Source: Mayamaea pseudoterrestris
Taxonomy: Eukaryota > Bacillariophyta > Bacillariophyceae > Sellaphorales > Sellaphoraceae
DNA: 64,000 nucleotides
Direction: 5' to 3'
Assembly: GCA_027923505.1 (NCBI GenBank)
Contig: BROI01000019.1
Span: 656,861-720,860 of the forward strand
The notes under the pieces are model-generated. The model was given only the letters and a program-made list of their open reading frames with translations. It did not search any database and was not told the origin of the DNA. The position numbers and the translations under genes were made by a program. Below, piece by piece: positions 50,917 through 61,567 of the stretch (the stretch's first letter is position 1; every line of letters begins with the position of its first letter).

Positions 50917-52110
50917 TTAGCTGACAAACTCCAAGCCAGTAACGGCAGCGTCCATTAGTTTCGACGAACGCTTATCGGCGACAGCCGGTGTCGCCCGTTG
51001 GTTGTGAGCATTGGAGACTTGCAACACGTTGTTGCGCTTGTCAATGATTGTCTTTTTATTCTTGGCAGAAGCCAAGGGCACTGGCTCAGCATCCTGATTC
51101 CTTTTAAAGTCGGCGGCGCTTGTTCGTTTCTTGCCTTGCGACCAAATGCCTGTCTTCTTCGCTTGCGCTTTGGCAATCTTCTTTTCCAAAACAATTCGCT
51201 TGTCCTGCAGAGGAAGAAGTTGTAGTACTCATGTGAGGCCAGAACTGCGTTAACGTTGGCCCAATTCGCATCATCAAGTTGCAGCTATGCATCGGTGAAC
51301 GCTACTTACAAAATACTCGGCTCCGCCACCAGTGTACAGTTCCGCCAACCCTTCTCGAGCCAGCTCCATGCTCAAATCCTTCTTGCCCAGACCAAACTTC
51401 CAAAATGGCGAAACAGTCTCCACTGCGCTTACAGCTCTGCCATATTGGTCTCGTCGCAAGAAGGTAATCTTAACCATTTGATGCAGCAGCAGATTGCTCG
51501 TAAACTCCTTGGCTTCTTCCGCAAACGGCTGTCCCGCCTTGCCACTCTTGGCAATCTCTGGACAGTCCACTCCATATATACGAATCGACATGGTTTGATC
51601 AGCAATCCCTCGCGTCGTGAGTGGCGATGGCTTGCGACCAGTCAAGCCAAAGAATGGAACATGTCGCACGCGAATGGTATCGCCGTCAATGACGCGCTCC
51701 ACGAGCGCGTACACGGACCGCTGCTCGACAAAGTAGGACTTTGGAACGTCTGCGACTGTTTCAAACTGGAATTTGTAAAAGGGAAAGTTGAGAGTTTGTT
51801 CGCGGCGGCGAGGCAAGGGAATGCTCGTTGATGAAGCAGCAGCAGCGTAGACGGAAGGTTGCGAAATAATGGAGGATGTTGCAATGAGTATTGCTGCAGT
51901 CGACGCTCGAAGCAGAAAGGACTGACGAGAATGTCTCGATGTCAAAGTCGTCCGATGCTGAGTATTGGTGCTTGCGCCTTCCTTTGAATCTGTCGTCGTG
52001 GTTGCAGGTTGCTGTGGCGGCAGTTGCTCCTTTCTCGTCGCTCGAAACAGCTTGCTAAAGTCTCGGCGACTTGCTGACAGCGCAGTCACAACTGCTACCG
52101 ATAACAGCAT
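50917..52110 (-). CDS. Staphylococcal-nuclease-like protein with organelle leader
   Basis: Two exons, 52110-51310 and 51204-50917, about 362 residues. The 105-bp intron (GTAAGT donor, CTGCAG acceptor, phase 0) joins GGAEYF to DKRIVLEKK. ATG 52110 is used because the frame upstream starts with TTG. An SNase/TNase fold is shown by RVIDGDTIRVRH, IRIYGVDCPE, FAEEAKEF, DQYGRAVS, LAREGLAEL and KKTGIWSQG; the catalytic Arg and Glu positions appear kept. A signal-like start (MLLSVAVVTALSAS) and a second hydrophobic stretch ending VYAAAASS suggest a bipartite leader, perhaps plastid with thylakoid or envelope insertion. Relatives are calcium-dependent, membrane-tethered nucleases in plants. Confidence 0.82.
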
Positions 52111-52823
52111 GCATAAAACCTTCAATGAAAAGGATCTCTTGAGACATGATGCTTGGTAGCTACACCGAAGATCGGATAAGCGTCATTCGACATCATTTCA
52201 CTGGCGACACACATCGATGCCGGCTTCACCTTAATCAAAATCATTTTAAGCTCACCTTGTTCCAGCACATGTCCAAGACCGAGCGTGAAAATAAAGCTAG
52301 TGCAAGTGCCAAGATAATGCCTGATAGTTGAGCGTCTTTCGCCATGGTGCCATGGTGCCATGGTGCCGTTGGCGACGATCTGCAATGGGGGCACTACTAC
52401 GAAACGAGTGCCAGTGTCAATTACGTCACAAGGCATTAGTACGAAACGAGTGCCAGTGTCAATTACGTCACAAGGCATTAGTACGAAACGAGTGCCAGTG
52501 TCAATTACGTCACAAGGCATTAGTACGAAACGAGTGACAGTGTCAATTACGTCACAAGGCATTAGTAGAAACGAGTGCCAGTGTCAATTACGTCACAAGG
52601 CACTAGTACGAAACGAGTGCCAGTGTCAATTACGTCACAAGGCAATAATATGAAACGAGTGCCAGTGAAAACTACGTCATAAGGCAATACTACGAAACGA
52701 GTGCCAGTGAAAACTACGTCATGAGTACTGTCACGTACTCGTGATTGTTATACTCGTGACTCCGCGAGAACCACGGAAGATCATCGCGTAGCGCTCTTTC
52801 ATTCATCTTGTTCCGTCTCAACA
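52111..52823. promoter_or_regulatory. Bidirectional promoter region with a CRE-containing minisatellite
   Basis: 713 bp between the divergent starts of the nuclease-like gene (52110, minus) and the GCIP-like gene (52824, plus). It contains three copies of GCCATGGT at 52341-52364 and the 42-bp array described separately. Expression of one or both genes may depend on the array. Confidence 0.5.
52398..52727 (+). repeat. Eight 42-bp tandem repeats, each with a TGACGTA element
   Basis: Unit starts (TACGAAACGAG or variant) at 52398, 52440, 52482, 52524, 52566, 52607, 52649 and 52691; the fifth has lost one base. Units 1-6 contain AATTACGTCACAAGGCA; the last two have ACTACGTCAT. TTACGTCA is the reverse complement of the CRE-like TGACGTAA. 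The spacing of 42 bp is four helical turns, putting the sites on one DNA face. As 42 is a multiple of three, an open frame crosses the array, but it has no sensible start. Confidence 0.92.
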
Positions 52824-54005
52824 ATGGCATCGACTGGCGCTCCAACAGCAGCGACCTCGTCTCTTCAGACACTGCAACGCCTCGAAGAGACGCTCAAGTC
52901 TCTTCCCGACAAGGAATCTGCTCCCAAGCTCTCCCACTATCGAGCCATTCCGTCGTCGCTCCAAAATGCATTCGACCTGCTCCAACAGGCAGCATCAAGC
53001 ATTCACGCTAACAGCACCAAGTTTGCCTTAATGGGCAAGATTGATGTTTCTCAAGCTACTGAAATGGCCCGCGATACCTTACTACCAGGATGTCAATGGA
53101 TATGTACGGGAGCACTGGTGGTGCACCAGGATTCGACGGGCTGCACCAAGTCGTTGCGGCATGCCATCAAGCGAGCGACGCGAGCAGTACTGCAATCCAC
53201 GATTCAACTTGTTCAATGCTTTACTGGAGATGCAGCGGCATTCACGGAGAATGAACAATTGGCGGCCCAACGAACAGGAGCGGTATGGGAAGCTTGTCAA
53301 ACAATTTTGAACATGCAAAATGGCCAATCTTCGTCTTTGCCAATCTCGAATCAATTAGCCATGCGGCGCGAATTCTCCATATACATCAAAGAATGCAATG
53401 AAACAATGCAAGAGTTCCAGGAAATGATCGATGCTGGACCGAGCTTGGACGAGGGTAAGGAGCACGAGAACGGTGATGGCGAAGCAGACGAGATTGACGA
53501 AGGCGAGGAACCATCATGGGAACAGTTTCTTGGAGGTGGAACTGACCAATACACTCTGCAGGAAACCCCTATCGCAACTTCTGCTTTGGCTCTAGTTAAA
53601 TGCTCCCGCGGCTGCATCAATGTAGCAATGCAAGCGTGCGACGACGTTGGTAAGAGTTTGACAGAGGATGCCACAGGTAACGGCAACGAACTCTCGAATG
53701 TAGACGAGGCTCGATTGCAATGGATATTGCGGTTGTTCAACTGCGCTCAAGCTGTCGGTGAGGGCATGACGGATTTGGGAGCAGCCATGTATCCGCCAAT
53801 TAAGAGGCAAGAGCTGGAATGCCAAATTCTGAGACAGTGCGCTGCGATGGAGGAGTTGCTGGCTTGCCTCTTTGATAGAACTTTGCCAGAGTACGAATCT
53901 TTTGATTTGGGACGGAATGTGAGTAATCTAGCGACGAAGCTTCAGTTGGCGGTGGGTAGACGGAAAGATGAAGCTCTGGAGGCTGTTGCACTGGGTACAG
54001 ATTAA
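52824..54005 (+). CDS. Cyclin-D1-binding protein 1-like (GCIP family)
   Basis: Single exon, 393 residues, ATG 52824. A helical protein with the GCIP pattern: a helical N-terminus, CTGALVVHQDSTGCTKSLRH, VQCFTGDAAAF, RTGAVWEACQTI, an acidic low-complexity loop (about residues 205-235), then ALALVKCSRGCINVAMQA. Animal GCIP/CCNDBP1 binds D-type cyclins and helix-loop-helix factors and is a negative regulator of the cell cycle; plant and algal relatives are little studied. The assignment rests on pattern recognition and is moderate. Transcribed away from the CRE minisatellite 97 bp upstream. Confidence 0.62.
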   Translation: MASTGAPTAATSSLQTLQRLEETLKSLPDKESAPKLSHYRAIPSSLQNAFDLLQQAASSIHANSTKFALMGKIDVSQATEMARDTLLPGCQWICTGALVVHQDSTGCTKSLRHAIKRATRAVLQSTIQLVQCFTGDAAAFTENEQLAAQRTGAVWEACQTILNMQNGQSSSLPISNQLAMRREFSIYIKECNETMQEFQEMIDAGPSLDEGKEHENGDGEADEIDEGEEPSWEQFLGGGTDQYTLQETPIATSALALVKCSRGCINVAMQACDDVGKSLTEDATGNGNELSNVDEARLQWILRLFNCAQAVGEGMTDLGAAMYPPIKRQELECQILRQCAAMEELLACLFDRTLPEYESFDLGRNVSNLATKLQLAVGRRKDEALEAVALGTD

Positions 54006-54070
54006 GACTGCGGGAAACAAGTTTACTCTTATAAACTATCAAGTTTATGCGATAGGAAATACTATAGTTA

Positions 54071-56019
54071 CTACTGCGAAAATTGCTCGACCAACAAAGT
54101 CGCCGCTATTGGTGCCCACCATATTTCTTCCACGCCCTCTTCTGCGTCGTCATGGGCGATGCGAGCGCAAACCGACAACGAAAAGCGACCCGTCTCGGTA
54201 AAGACTGCGCGAGCAGCATGTTTCATAGCCACTTCGTTCATTCGAAAGCTCTGTTGCAATTTACCAACCCATACTATTCCGTCGAAACGCTTCGAGGCCT
54301 GTGAATTGTGTGTTTCACTGTGACGGAAACAGAAAAATTCCAACACGAGGTGACAACTTTTAGCCCCCTCGGATGGTACCCAATTGGCAATGGTCACTTG
54401 TGAATGAAGGTCAAGAGGGCTCCCAAGCGCGATCAACGTGGGAGAGCTTGAAGCGTTGCAACCACCAACGTTCAAAGTTATATCGCAAGGTGCCTGGCAT
54501 ATGCGCTGAACGAACGACGGGTTTTCGTGAATTATTTCCTGAAGCGCTTCTCGTGGAATAAGAAGTCGACCAGTAGCATCCTCAACAGAATCATCAGGAT
54601 GGCCAGTCGACCAAGTTATGTTAGACCTTGAGATAATCTCGTTGGCTATATCAACAGGAGTGCCGTCGTCCTTCATGCGAGCGAGGCGAGGAAAAACAAC
54701 TGGAAGCTTGGCACTCACCCCAGAGTGAACGAGTAGCGTCTCAATCGGATGATTGTGAAAGCCACCGACTGGACCATTGCTGCGCGAGAGCATGACTTCC
54801 GATTTAGTTTCATTCGCCACCGTTAGCAAGAAAATGACATCGCCACTTGCGACATGCATGCCACGGTCCAGCCCAACACGGAATATGGTCTCAACTTGAG
54901 ACATACCGTGCGTTGCTGATTTTATTCGCACATCCGGATTTTGTCCCACTTGTGTCCGTCGGCGTGCCTTAAACGATTGGCACATTTCCTCGTATGCACT
55001 AGCGGTTAATATATCGGGACGAAAATCCATTGACGAAAGCCTCGGCCCGCAAATACAAGCAACATGATATGTGATGTCAAGACGACGCCAAACTTCAGAC
55101 CCCTCTGTAGCCATGCCCCGATAGCGAAACCGAAGCCGAAATGTGGTGCCATCGGGCAATAATCTATTTAAATTGTTGGCTGCGGCGATTTGAAACGTAA
55201 TAACATTTCCGCTTAAATTGATGCTCTCGATGGAGATTGCAGTTGGTAAAAATTTGAGGCGGAGAGGTACAGAACTTTCCTCTTCAGCTTGTTGCTTGAA
55301 AAAGGCGTCGTCAGGTTGGTGCCAATTTCCTTCTGTGTCAAATAGTAACGTCTCAGGCACACCAGGAAGGTCGATAGCGAGAATCTGCAACCGCTTAATT
55401 TGTCCACGTAAGGTTGGCCCGGAAAAGTTACGGAGTTCCAAAGGTGGAAGCGTAAACGTCTCCCCTTCCGCGAGGCTAATTGAAAAGGTGGCTATGGACT
55501 CGACCGGAGCGCCTGACTTCTGAAACATAATCTGAAGGCGCGGCTGAGTCGCACAAGTCTCGAAGCATGGCTTCGCCAGCTCGGCATCGCTCGCCATAGG
55601 CTTCGCCGGTAGTTCAAATGGATATACTGACATTGGACTAGGCGTTTCACAAGTACTTTGTACTTTACTTCTCAAGTTGGACAGTGACGAAAAGACAGGT
55701 ATAAAATAGACCCTTCCCAAAAAGGTCATTTCAATACCAGTTACTTCAAAGACAACAACTTCAGCGCTTCGTGAATCGTCTGCAAGAACCGAGAAAGGGA
55801 ATTGAACGGCGAAGCCTTTCACCTTGGGTGGCATGACGAAGGACAACGCCGACGCCTTTACTCGACCATCTATATCTCCCCTAAAAACCAATTTGCAACG
55901 CTGCACTTCCAGAGGGACAGAAAGGCGGTTTCCAAACTGAATTACCATAAAGCGTTCTTCCTCCTCGGCGACAATCACCGGCTTGACTTCCACCTTTGTC
56001 TTGTCAAAAGTTTGTAAAA
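54071..56019 (-). CDS. TRAPPC9: Trs120/TRAPPC9, C-terminal part (intact)
   Basis: An intact frame of about 649 residues beginning at a likely splice acceptor (GAGCAG, exon from 56019). It opens LQTFDKTKVEVKP, followed by ERFMVIQFGNRLSVPLEVQR, the point in Trs120/TRAPPC9 where the Ig-like beta domains start. It continues through beta-rich segments to EEIWWAPIAATLLVEQFSQ. Trs120 is the scaffold specific to TRAPPII, the exchange factor for Rab11/Ypt31-type GTPases at the late Golgi. A possible donor, GTGAGT at 56156, would give a 137-bp intron to the preceding block. No internal stops or frame changes occur here, unlike in the N-terminal part. Confidence 0.78.
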
Positions 56020-58654
56020 CTGCTCTGCGCCCTTGTCCTCTTGTGCTATAATCTTAGTATTAACACGCTCCAAAGCCAAGTCTCTTCGTTTAAGACCGTC
56101 ATTCAGATACCGTGTATACGGTGCGTTTCATCCGCATTTTTAACTCTATAACTCACGGTGGAGGATGTTGGAAGTGAACGACGAAGCATGGCGATTCTCT
56201 GCATGCATCCTTCTTGTGCAACTGAGCATCGGCTTTGGTCTGCCTTTAACCACACGCAGCCAAGGTCCCTTACTGCCCGCGCCGTTTTGGAGGTAGCGGA
56301 AAAAGGTACATCAACAGGTGAAATTATTGGCCCGTCCGCCCGCCCAGTTCCCAGCGTGATTGTCGATTGAGAGTGTAATCGAGGCGAAACTCGCCTTGAG
56401 CTGCCGCGCAAGGTGTTAACAGACTACATTTCGGTCTGTTTCACCTCGCTCTCATCAAAACTTTGACTTTGATTTCTTGGGTCGCCAGTCTCTCGCGATC
56501 GAGACCTTACTCTGTCGCTTCGGGCGACTAAACTCCGTCGGCGGGCCGGAGATTGCTGTCGTCGGGAAGCCTTCGCCGCTGCAGGCTCAATTTCACTAGA
56601 AGTACCAGCAAATCTTGGGCAGCAAAGTTTGTTGCCTGTTGTTTCCCTTGCGTGGCTAAGCGTCCCGGAACAGCTGGGGGCAGCCCGGCCCATTTCCCTC
56701 CCCGGTGAAGTGTTTCTTCTTTCGCATATAGTCGATCGCGGTAACCAAGGTCTCTGGCGCTGCCGTCGCATTGCGCTGTTCTTACGATGTGCTCTCGGCA
56801 GCAACAACGCAAAAAAGCCGCTTTTCGAGGCAAGCAAACTGGTTCGGCCAATCTACCTTTCCATTGGGTAGCCTTTACACCATCTCAACAAAGGCGAGCC
56901 ATCTGGCGGCAACATCGGCCCGGGTCGTTGGGTTCAAGCCTCCGACCGAGACAGCCTCTTGAAGTAATTCGCATACCTGGTCTATTAAAGGTGTTAATGT
57001 GAATCATGTCACCACTTCCGCCTTTCGTTTTTTGGTTCAGAGAAATCCATTTTGTGAATTGACGTCTTTTCCCAGCGAAAGCATCGCCTAGTTCACCAAC
57101 GCAACCAGTTCTCCCACCTGCAACGCAAATGAGCTTCCGCAGGATCTGCTACATAGTCAGCAAGTTTTAGCAGCAGCTCGGAATGCAGCGACGCTAGTTT
57201 TTCGTGTCTGTTCGTAATGTTTAAAGCTTCTTCACAAAGGGCAAATACCACTTCCGGCAACACCTGTCGACTGGAGTTACCTTGCTGCCTTGGCTCCGTC
57301 GCCAACGCCATGATATCATCCGCTTTTGGAAGGTCTGCTCGTCATCAACCAAAGCCCCCCCAGCTTCCGCCATGGCAATGTGCGCTTGCTGCAACCTTCA
57401 AAGAAGCTGATGCGTACCACAAAGGATCCGGCGTTCCCGTCCGGCACATGTCCGCCGCTCTCAAGTATCGTTCGTATGCATCCAGCGGCGATCCTGCCAT
57501 GAGTGATATATCAGCCGCCCACTTTTCGCGCCGAGACAGATCGCGGCGCGTCACATCCTCCATATCACGAGGTGACAAGTCACTAATGTCATGAAACTGA
57601 TCCAGTGGTGTCAGTAGCTTGGGAGTGGCGTCTGGTGCTGCTTGCTGCGAAAGGCTGTTGCGAAGGTCTGCCGTAAAGCTCGAATTTCGACTGACTCCGC
57701 GACTCCTCGACGACTCCTTCGCAAGCTTGCTCTTGGGGCTCACAAACGTTGCCATGTCAGTGAGACTGACCTTGGTTGGTTGAGTCGGAGCATCTGGTTC
57801 CTTCTTGTCGCCTTGTAGTATCTTGGTAAGCGAGCCCTTGAAGCCTGCTTGGTTGGGTGTTTTGGCGGCAAACTTTTCGCAAATGGCATCCGACGCCACA
57901 ATTTTTGATTCAAGGCTTCGAAATACGGATACAGCCAAGTCGTTGACAACAACATTCAAGTGCATATCCATCATTTGCGCATTCTCCAATGGCGGAAACG
58001 CGAGAACGGACGTTTTTAGTTTGGAAATGTCTCCGGGTTTTGCGTGTCTTCCTCGGCGGTCAACCAAAGCGCTCCTGGCTTATCTCGCTCGTACTTCATG
58101 AGCCGTGACTTCAAACGGAGGAGTCAGCATATCGGTTCTGCCCGCCTGAGCTCCTCCTGCGCCGATCCAAATGGCTTGCGTTGAACAGTCGCGCATGTTG
58201 GGCTACTCAATACGCGCTGTCGACTCGGACACAAATCAATCCAGTCTCGCGTCACGGAATGGTTCATGACGCGATCATGGGCGAGTCGTGAATTTTGTGG
58301 GCGACCATCAAAGATTCGAAGCCGCTGACTACCGTGCTGCCAGTGAAAGGACTTGAGTGGAGTGTCTGGATACTTCCAATCGCCCGGTCGAGTCAGACTA
58401 GAGTTAGGCACGACGAGCAAAATATCCACTTCTTTGGTTTTGCTTTCATTTGATGATGACGCATCGGTCGATAAATCCCCCTGTCCTTGTAGTGCAGCGC
58501 AGAGTCGTTGATAGGATTGAACGGAGGAGGTTTTCGTTTCCTCCCCGAGCTTGTCGGAACTGAGCAAGGGTACTAGCGCGACGCAGTTAACAGCCAAACT
58601 GCGAAATGACGGATCTCCCGGCACCTGGGAGAAGGAGAATGGAATGTCCGCCAT
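56020..58654 (-). pseudogene. TRAPPC9: Trs120/TRAPPC9, N-terminal part, many frame breaks
   Basis: From ATG 58654 the frame reads MADIPFSFSQVPGDPSFRSL, KYPDTPLKSFHWQHGSQRLR and SRLAHDRVMNHSVTRDWIDL, as in Trs120 N-termini. Then sense jumps frame. NMRDCSTQAIW (near 58195) is in one frame. LKTSVLAFPPLENAQMMDM and DISLMAGSPLDAYERYLRAA (58067-57345) are in another. AHIAMAEAGG and LPKADDIMALATEP (near 57385 and 57330) require further shifts around a seven-G run. VFALCEEALNI, ELGDAFAGKRR, LLQEAVSVGGLNPTTRAD and a KRKAAFF-like block follow in changing frames down to about 56150. Introns cannot explain shifts this close together. Either this assembly stretch has uncorrected base errors or the gene is decaying. 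Confidence 0.7.
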
Positions 58655-59066
58655 GATGTCAGAGCTACCAGCAAGGGACGCGTTAGATACTGATCCTGCC
58701 CTCCATCGCCATGGTGAAGCGTGATGGGTGTTTTCGGTCATGAAAAGACTGTCGTAGCGGTCATGACGAGATGTTGCACGCCGAGCGAGGGACCCAGCTA
58801 AACTCACCACTTTACAACCTACATGCGCGCTAGCTAATGTAACAGTAAGATAAAGATTCTCTATCAAACCATATAGACAAAGTTTGGTGTGTAGGCTGCG
58901 CTCTTAGCATGCCACGCTCACTTCAGGACCTCGTCCGCTTCGCCATGACCTGTGATGCTTATGGAGTAAGCAATAGAATAAGAGTAACAACTGCGTGACT
59001 AATCGCAGACCATAACTTTGCCGGCATTGGACAACACAAATCAGTTATCGCTGGCTTCTATAATAT

Positions 59067-59633
59067 TTAGCTACGAACCGGCACCTCGTCTTGCGCCCAG
59101 CATCCAGAATCGCATACAAGAATCGGAGTGGCGACGTTCGCGTGCACTCCGCGCAGTTTAACGGAATCCCCAGAACAAGCACAGCACGTGAGCACCTGGT
59201 CTGCGGATAGTGAGCCCTTCCGTCGCCCCGACCGCTGGTAGAAACCAGAACGCCACGCATGCCAAAATGTCCATGTGCTGTGCAATGTTTGGAAGTAAGA
59301 CGAGATTTGCTTGGGCCCATTGCGAGTGGCAGTTGTTTCAGCCGTGACGATCTTCTCGAAGTGATGACAGAGTGCCGCTTCCAGCTCAGGAACAGGCGCT
59401 GCCGGCAGCAGCGACGCATCGGCCGGATCGATGTGCACAATATAGTAGACGTGCGAAATGCGCGGAACATGAAAAAACAATAAAAGTGGAACGCTCAGAA
59501 CATGCCACGCTATGAAAACCACCTTCCAAGCACCAGGGCCGTGTTTCTTTGGTTGGTGGCGCGAATAATGAACCGAACCCCGCTCCGCGATGCCACTCGC
59601 CATTGCTCGGACTTTCATTTTCCAAAAATGCGC
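59067..59633 (-). other. Unresolved minus-strand open frame
   Basis: A long frame with coding-like composition (for example YYIVHIDPADASLLPAAPVP and FEKIVTAETTATRNGP) lies between the Trs120 start and the DUF6824 gene. I do not recognise it. Overlapping open frames on the same strand suggest it may also be frame-broken, as its neighbours are. It could instead be promoter DNA with an accidental frame. Confidence 0.25.
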
Positions 59634-59654
59634 ATCACAAACCAAAACATCAAC

Positions 59655-61269
59655 ATGACGGCGAAAGGTGCGCCGAGTCAAACGCATCAAAGGTGCGCAA
59701 AGGTCCCCAAGATTCTCGAGTCAGGGAGGAGCTGAGGCTCAAAAAGAGACGGATGTGATCTGCGGTCGAGGCTCTGGAGTAACTTGTTGGAAAGGCAACA
59801 TTGAATTCAGGTACGTTTCCAATCTAAACGACAAACGACGTGTCAGTAGTCGTTGATCACCATGGACTAAACATTTTGCTCCCTTGTGTATAGGTACCTT
59901 TGCTACAAGGTCAAGCCACTCTACGTCATGGCCGATCGCACCGCCAAGACGGCCATCGCCCTTGATCTCATCAAGGAGATGGCCACATTGGATCCACCAG
60001 GTCGGTTCGTCGAACTTATTGAAGGAACCGAGATTGACGACAAGCGTTGCCTTCTCGTTCCGCAGGAGCAAGCCATTGAGAAGACCTGCCAAGCTCTTCG
60101 CGAAAAGAAGAATGGGTGCCCTCGTCTCTTCCGGCCGTTCGAAAGCGCCAAGAAGTCAAGGGATGGCGACATCAATTTTGAGGCTCCCAAGTTTTCAAAA
60201 GCACACATCACGAACTTACGCAAGTCGCTCGAGCAAAAGTTCATCACAACGTCTCGAGGCAAGCGCACGAAGAATTTAGACGAGGACTCGGTTGATGCGA
60301 GCGAGGACGATGACGAAGTGGCAAAGCCGGAGATCATTGCTTCCAGCACCCGCAAGATTGCGGAAACTGTCAATCGATCCAGACGCTTGACTGCTCGCCA
60401 GGCAGTCATCGAGTCGATCATGGAGTCCAAGCAACCGCCAACGAAAAGGAAGGAACCCGAGGCGGAACAGCTTTCGAAGATGACTCCCCAAACGACTAAG
60501 AAGCCCAAATTCCAGCTTCGCGGGCCGCCCACGGAAGAAATGCCGATAGCTCCACTGAGCAGCATCTACATGCCCAATCTTGGATCTGTCGCTCCGATCA
60601 ACCTCATTGAAACGTTCAAGCCCATCGAACGCCGCAGCGATCCTACACCGATGGCGGCACCACAGCCACAACTGCCATCAACCAAGTCTATAGTTACTAA
60701 TGCCTTGGACTTCCAGACGAAGCCCATCTCGGCATCGCAACTCGACAAGGAAATGGCACTGTTTCCTCCGACCATGACGGCCTTTTGCAGTGGTATTTTC
60801 AACGAGATGATGTCGTCCAACGTGGCGCTCGATGTGCCGCCCCCTCCGCCGCATTTCCTTCGACGCCGCGCGGCCCGGCATGTTGCCGCTGTCGCCTCCA
60901 CAAAGTCTTTTGGACGATGATGACGATGCAGCGCCCACTCTGGACCAGACGACGCTCAAAACGTACATTACGCAGGGAAGCAACAGCTCCAGCGATGAAC
61001 CACCCAAGACATTCTTGGCCTCGTACTTGAGCGATTTCTTCGACAAGAAGTACTTCCCAGTCAATTCAACGAGCAAGTACTTTAGCGGTAATGACTGCAA
61101 GGTGGCGCCACTCCAGACTGATCTCCAGGCTCAAACCAGTCAGTCGCCTACAACAGTCTTTTGCGACCTCTTCCGCCAGGATTCCATCGTATGCTACAAC
61201 AATGCTTTATTTGATGACGGTTTGGAGGATGACATTGTTGCTCCGATTGAGGCGTTTCCGGATCTTTAA
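59655..61269 (+). CDS. DUF6824 (diatom-type CGRGSG domain) protein with frame breaks
   Basis: The domain is clear: DVICGRGSGVTCWKGNIEFR, then across an 83-bp intron (59811-59893, donor GTACGT, phase 2) YLCYKVKPLYV, KTAIALDLIKE, and AIEKTCQALREKK. This domain is frequent in diatom nuclear proteins of unknown function, often with disordered tails. Upstream of the domain the sense passes through three frames: MTAKGAPSQTHQRCAKVPK from ATG 59655, then EELRLKK, then ETDVICGRG, with a break at an AAAAAG run near 59740. Near 60858 (a CATTTCC stretch) the frame changes again, from PPPPPHF to FDAARPGMLPLSPPQSLL, and then runs to a stop at 61269. About 500 residues if the breaks are sequence errors. The tail is Ser/Pro-rich with Asp runs. 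Confidence 0.65.
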
Positions 61270-61567
61270 AGCGGCGGGAAGGGCGGGGTGAATGGTAAGG
61301 TGGAAGTAGAATCCAATACAATACATTTAAGAAGTATCAACAGACCAAATGACAACTAAACAGGAAGTATATTGAGTTTCAGATCACATTTCGAACGCTT
61401 CTATACAGCTACTCATATTAGCTAACCGATGTAGCTAAGCGCCTTCATCGCAACAGGTGGACGGACAAGCAGTTCGTGGTGCGACATCGCCACGACGCGC
61501 GCCTCCACCAACCAATCGTCCATCAATCTCATTTCTCGCAAAAGAACAAACCAACCAACTAGTCGCC
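61270..61567. other. Intergenic, RPF2 promoter side
   Basis: 298 bp. The RPF2 frame is open upstream to a GTG at 61457 without ATG; the first ATG fits the family start. No other gene. Confidence 0.4.

Noticed and set aside
52328-52653. Open frame of repeated NECQCQLRHKALVR through the 42-bp array
   Set aside because: A by-product of a 42-bp (3n) period; no sensible start, two frames open at once, and position in a divergent promoter.
52398-52727. CRISPR-like array
   Set aside because: The repeats are directly tandem with no unique spacers, no cas genes are present, and the genome is eukaryotic.
56103-56837. Separate small genes in the Trs120 interval
   Set aside because: The open frames overlap one another in several frames and pieces match Trs120 segments, so they are fragments of one broken gene.
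59502-59758. Independent short ORFs before the CGRGSG domain
   Set aside because: Their ends (MTAKGAPSQ, EELRLKK) line up with the expected N-terminus of the DUF6824 protein in successive frames; they are better read as one frame-broken start.
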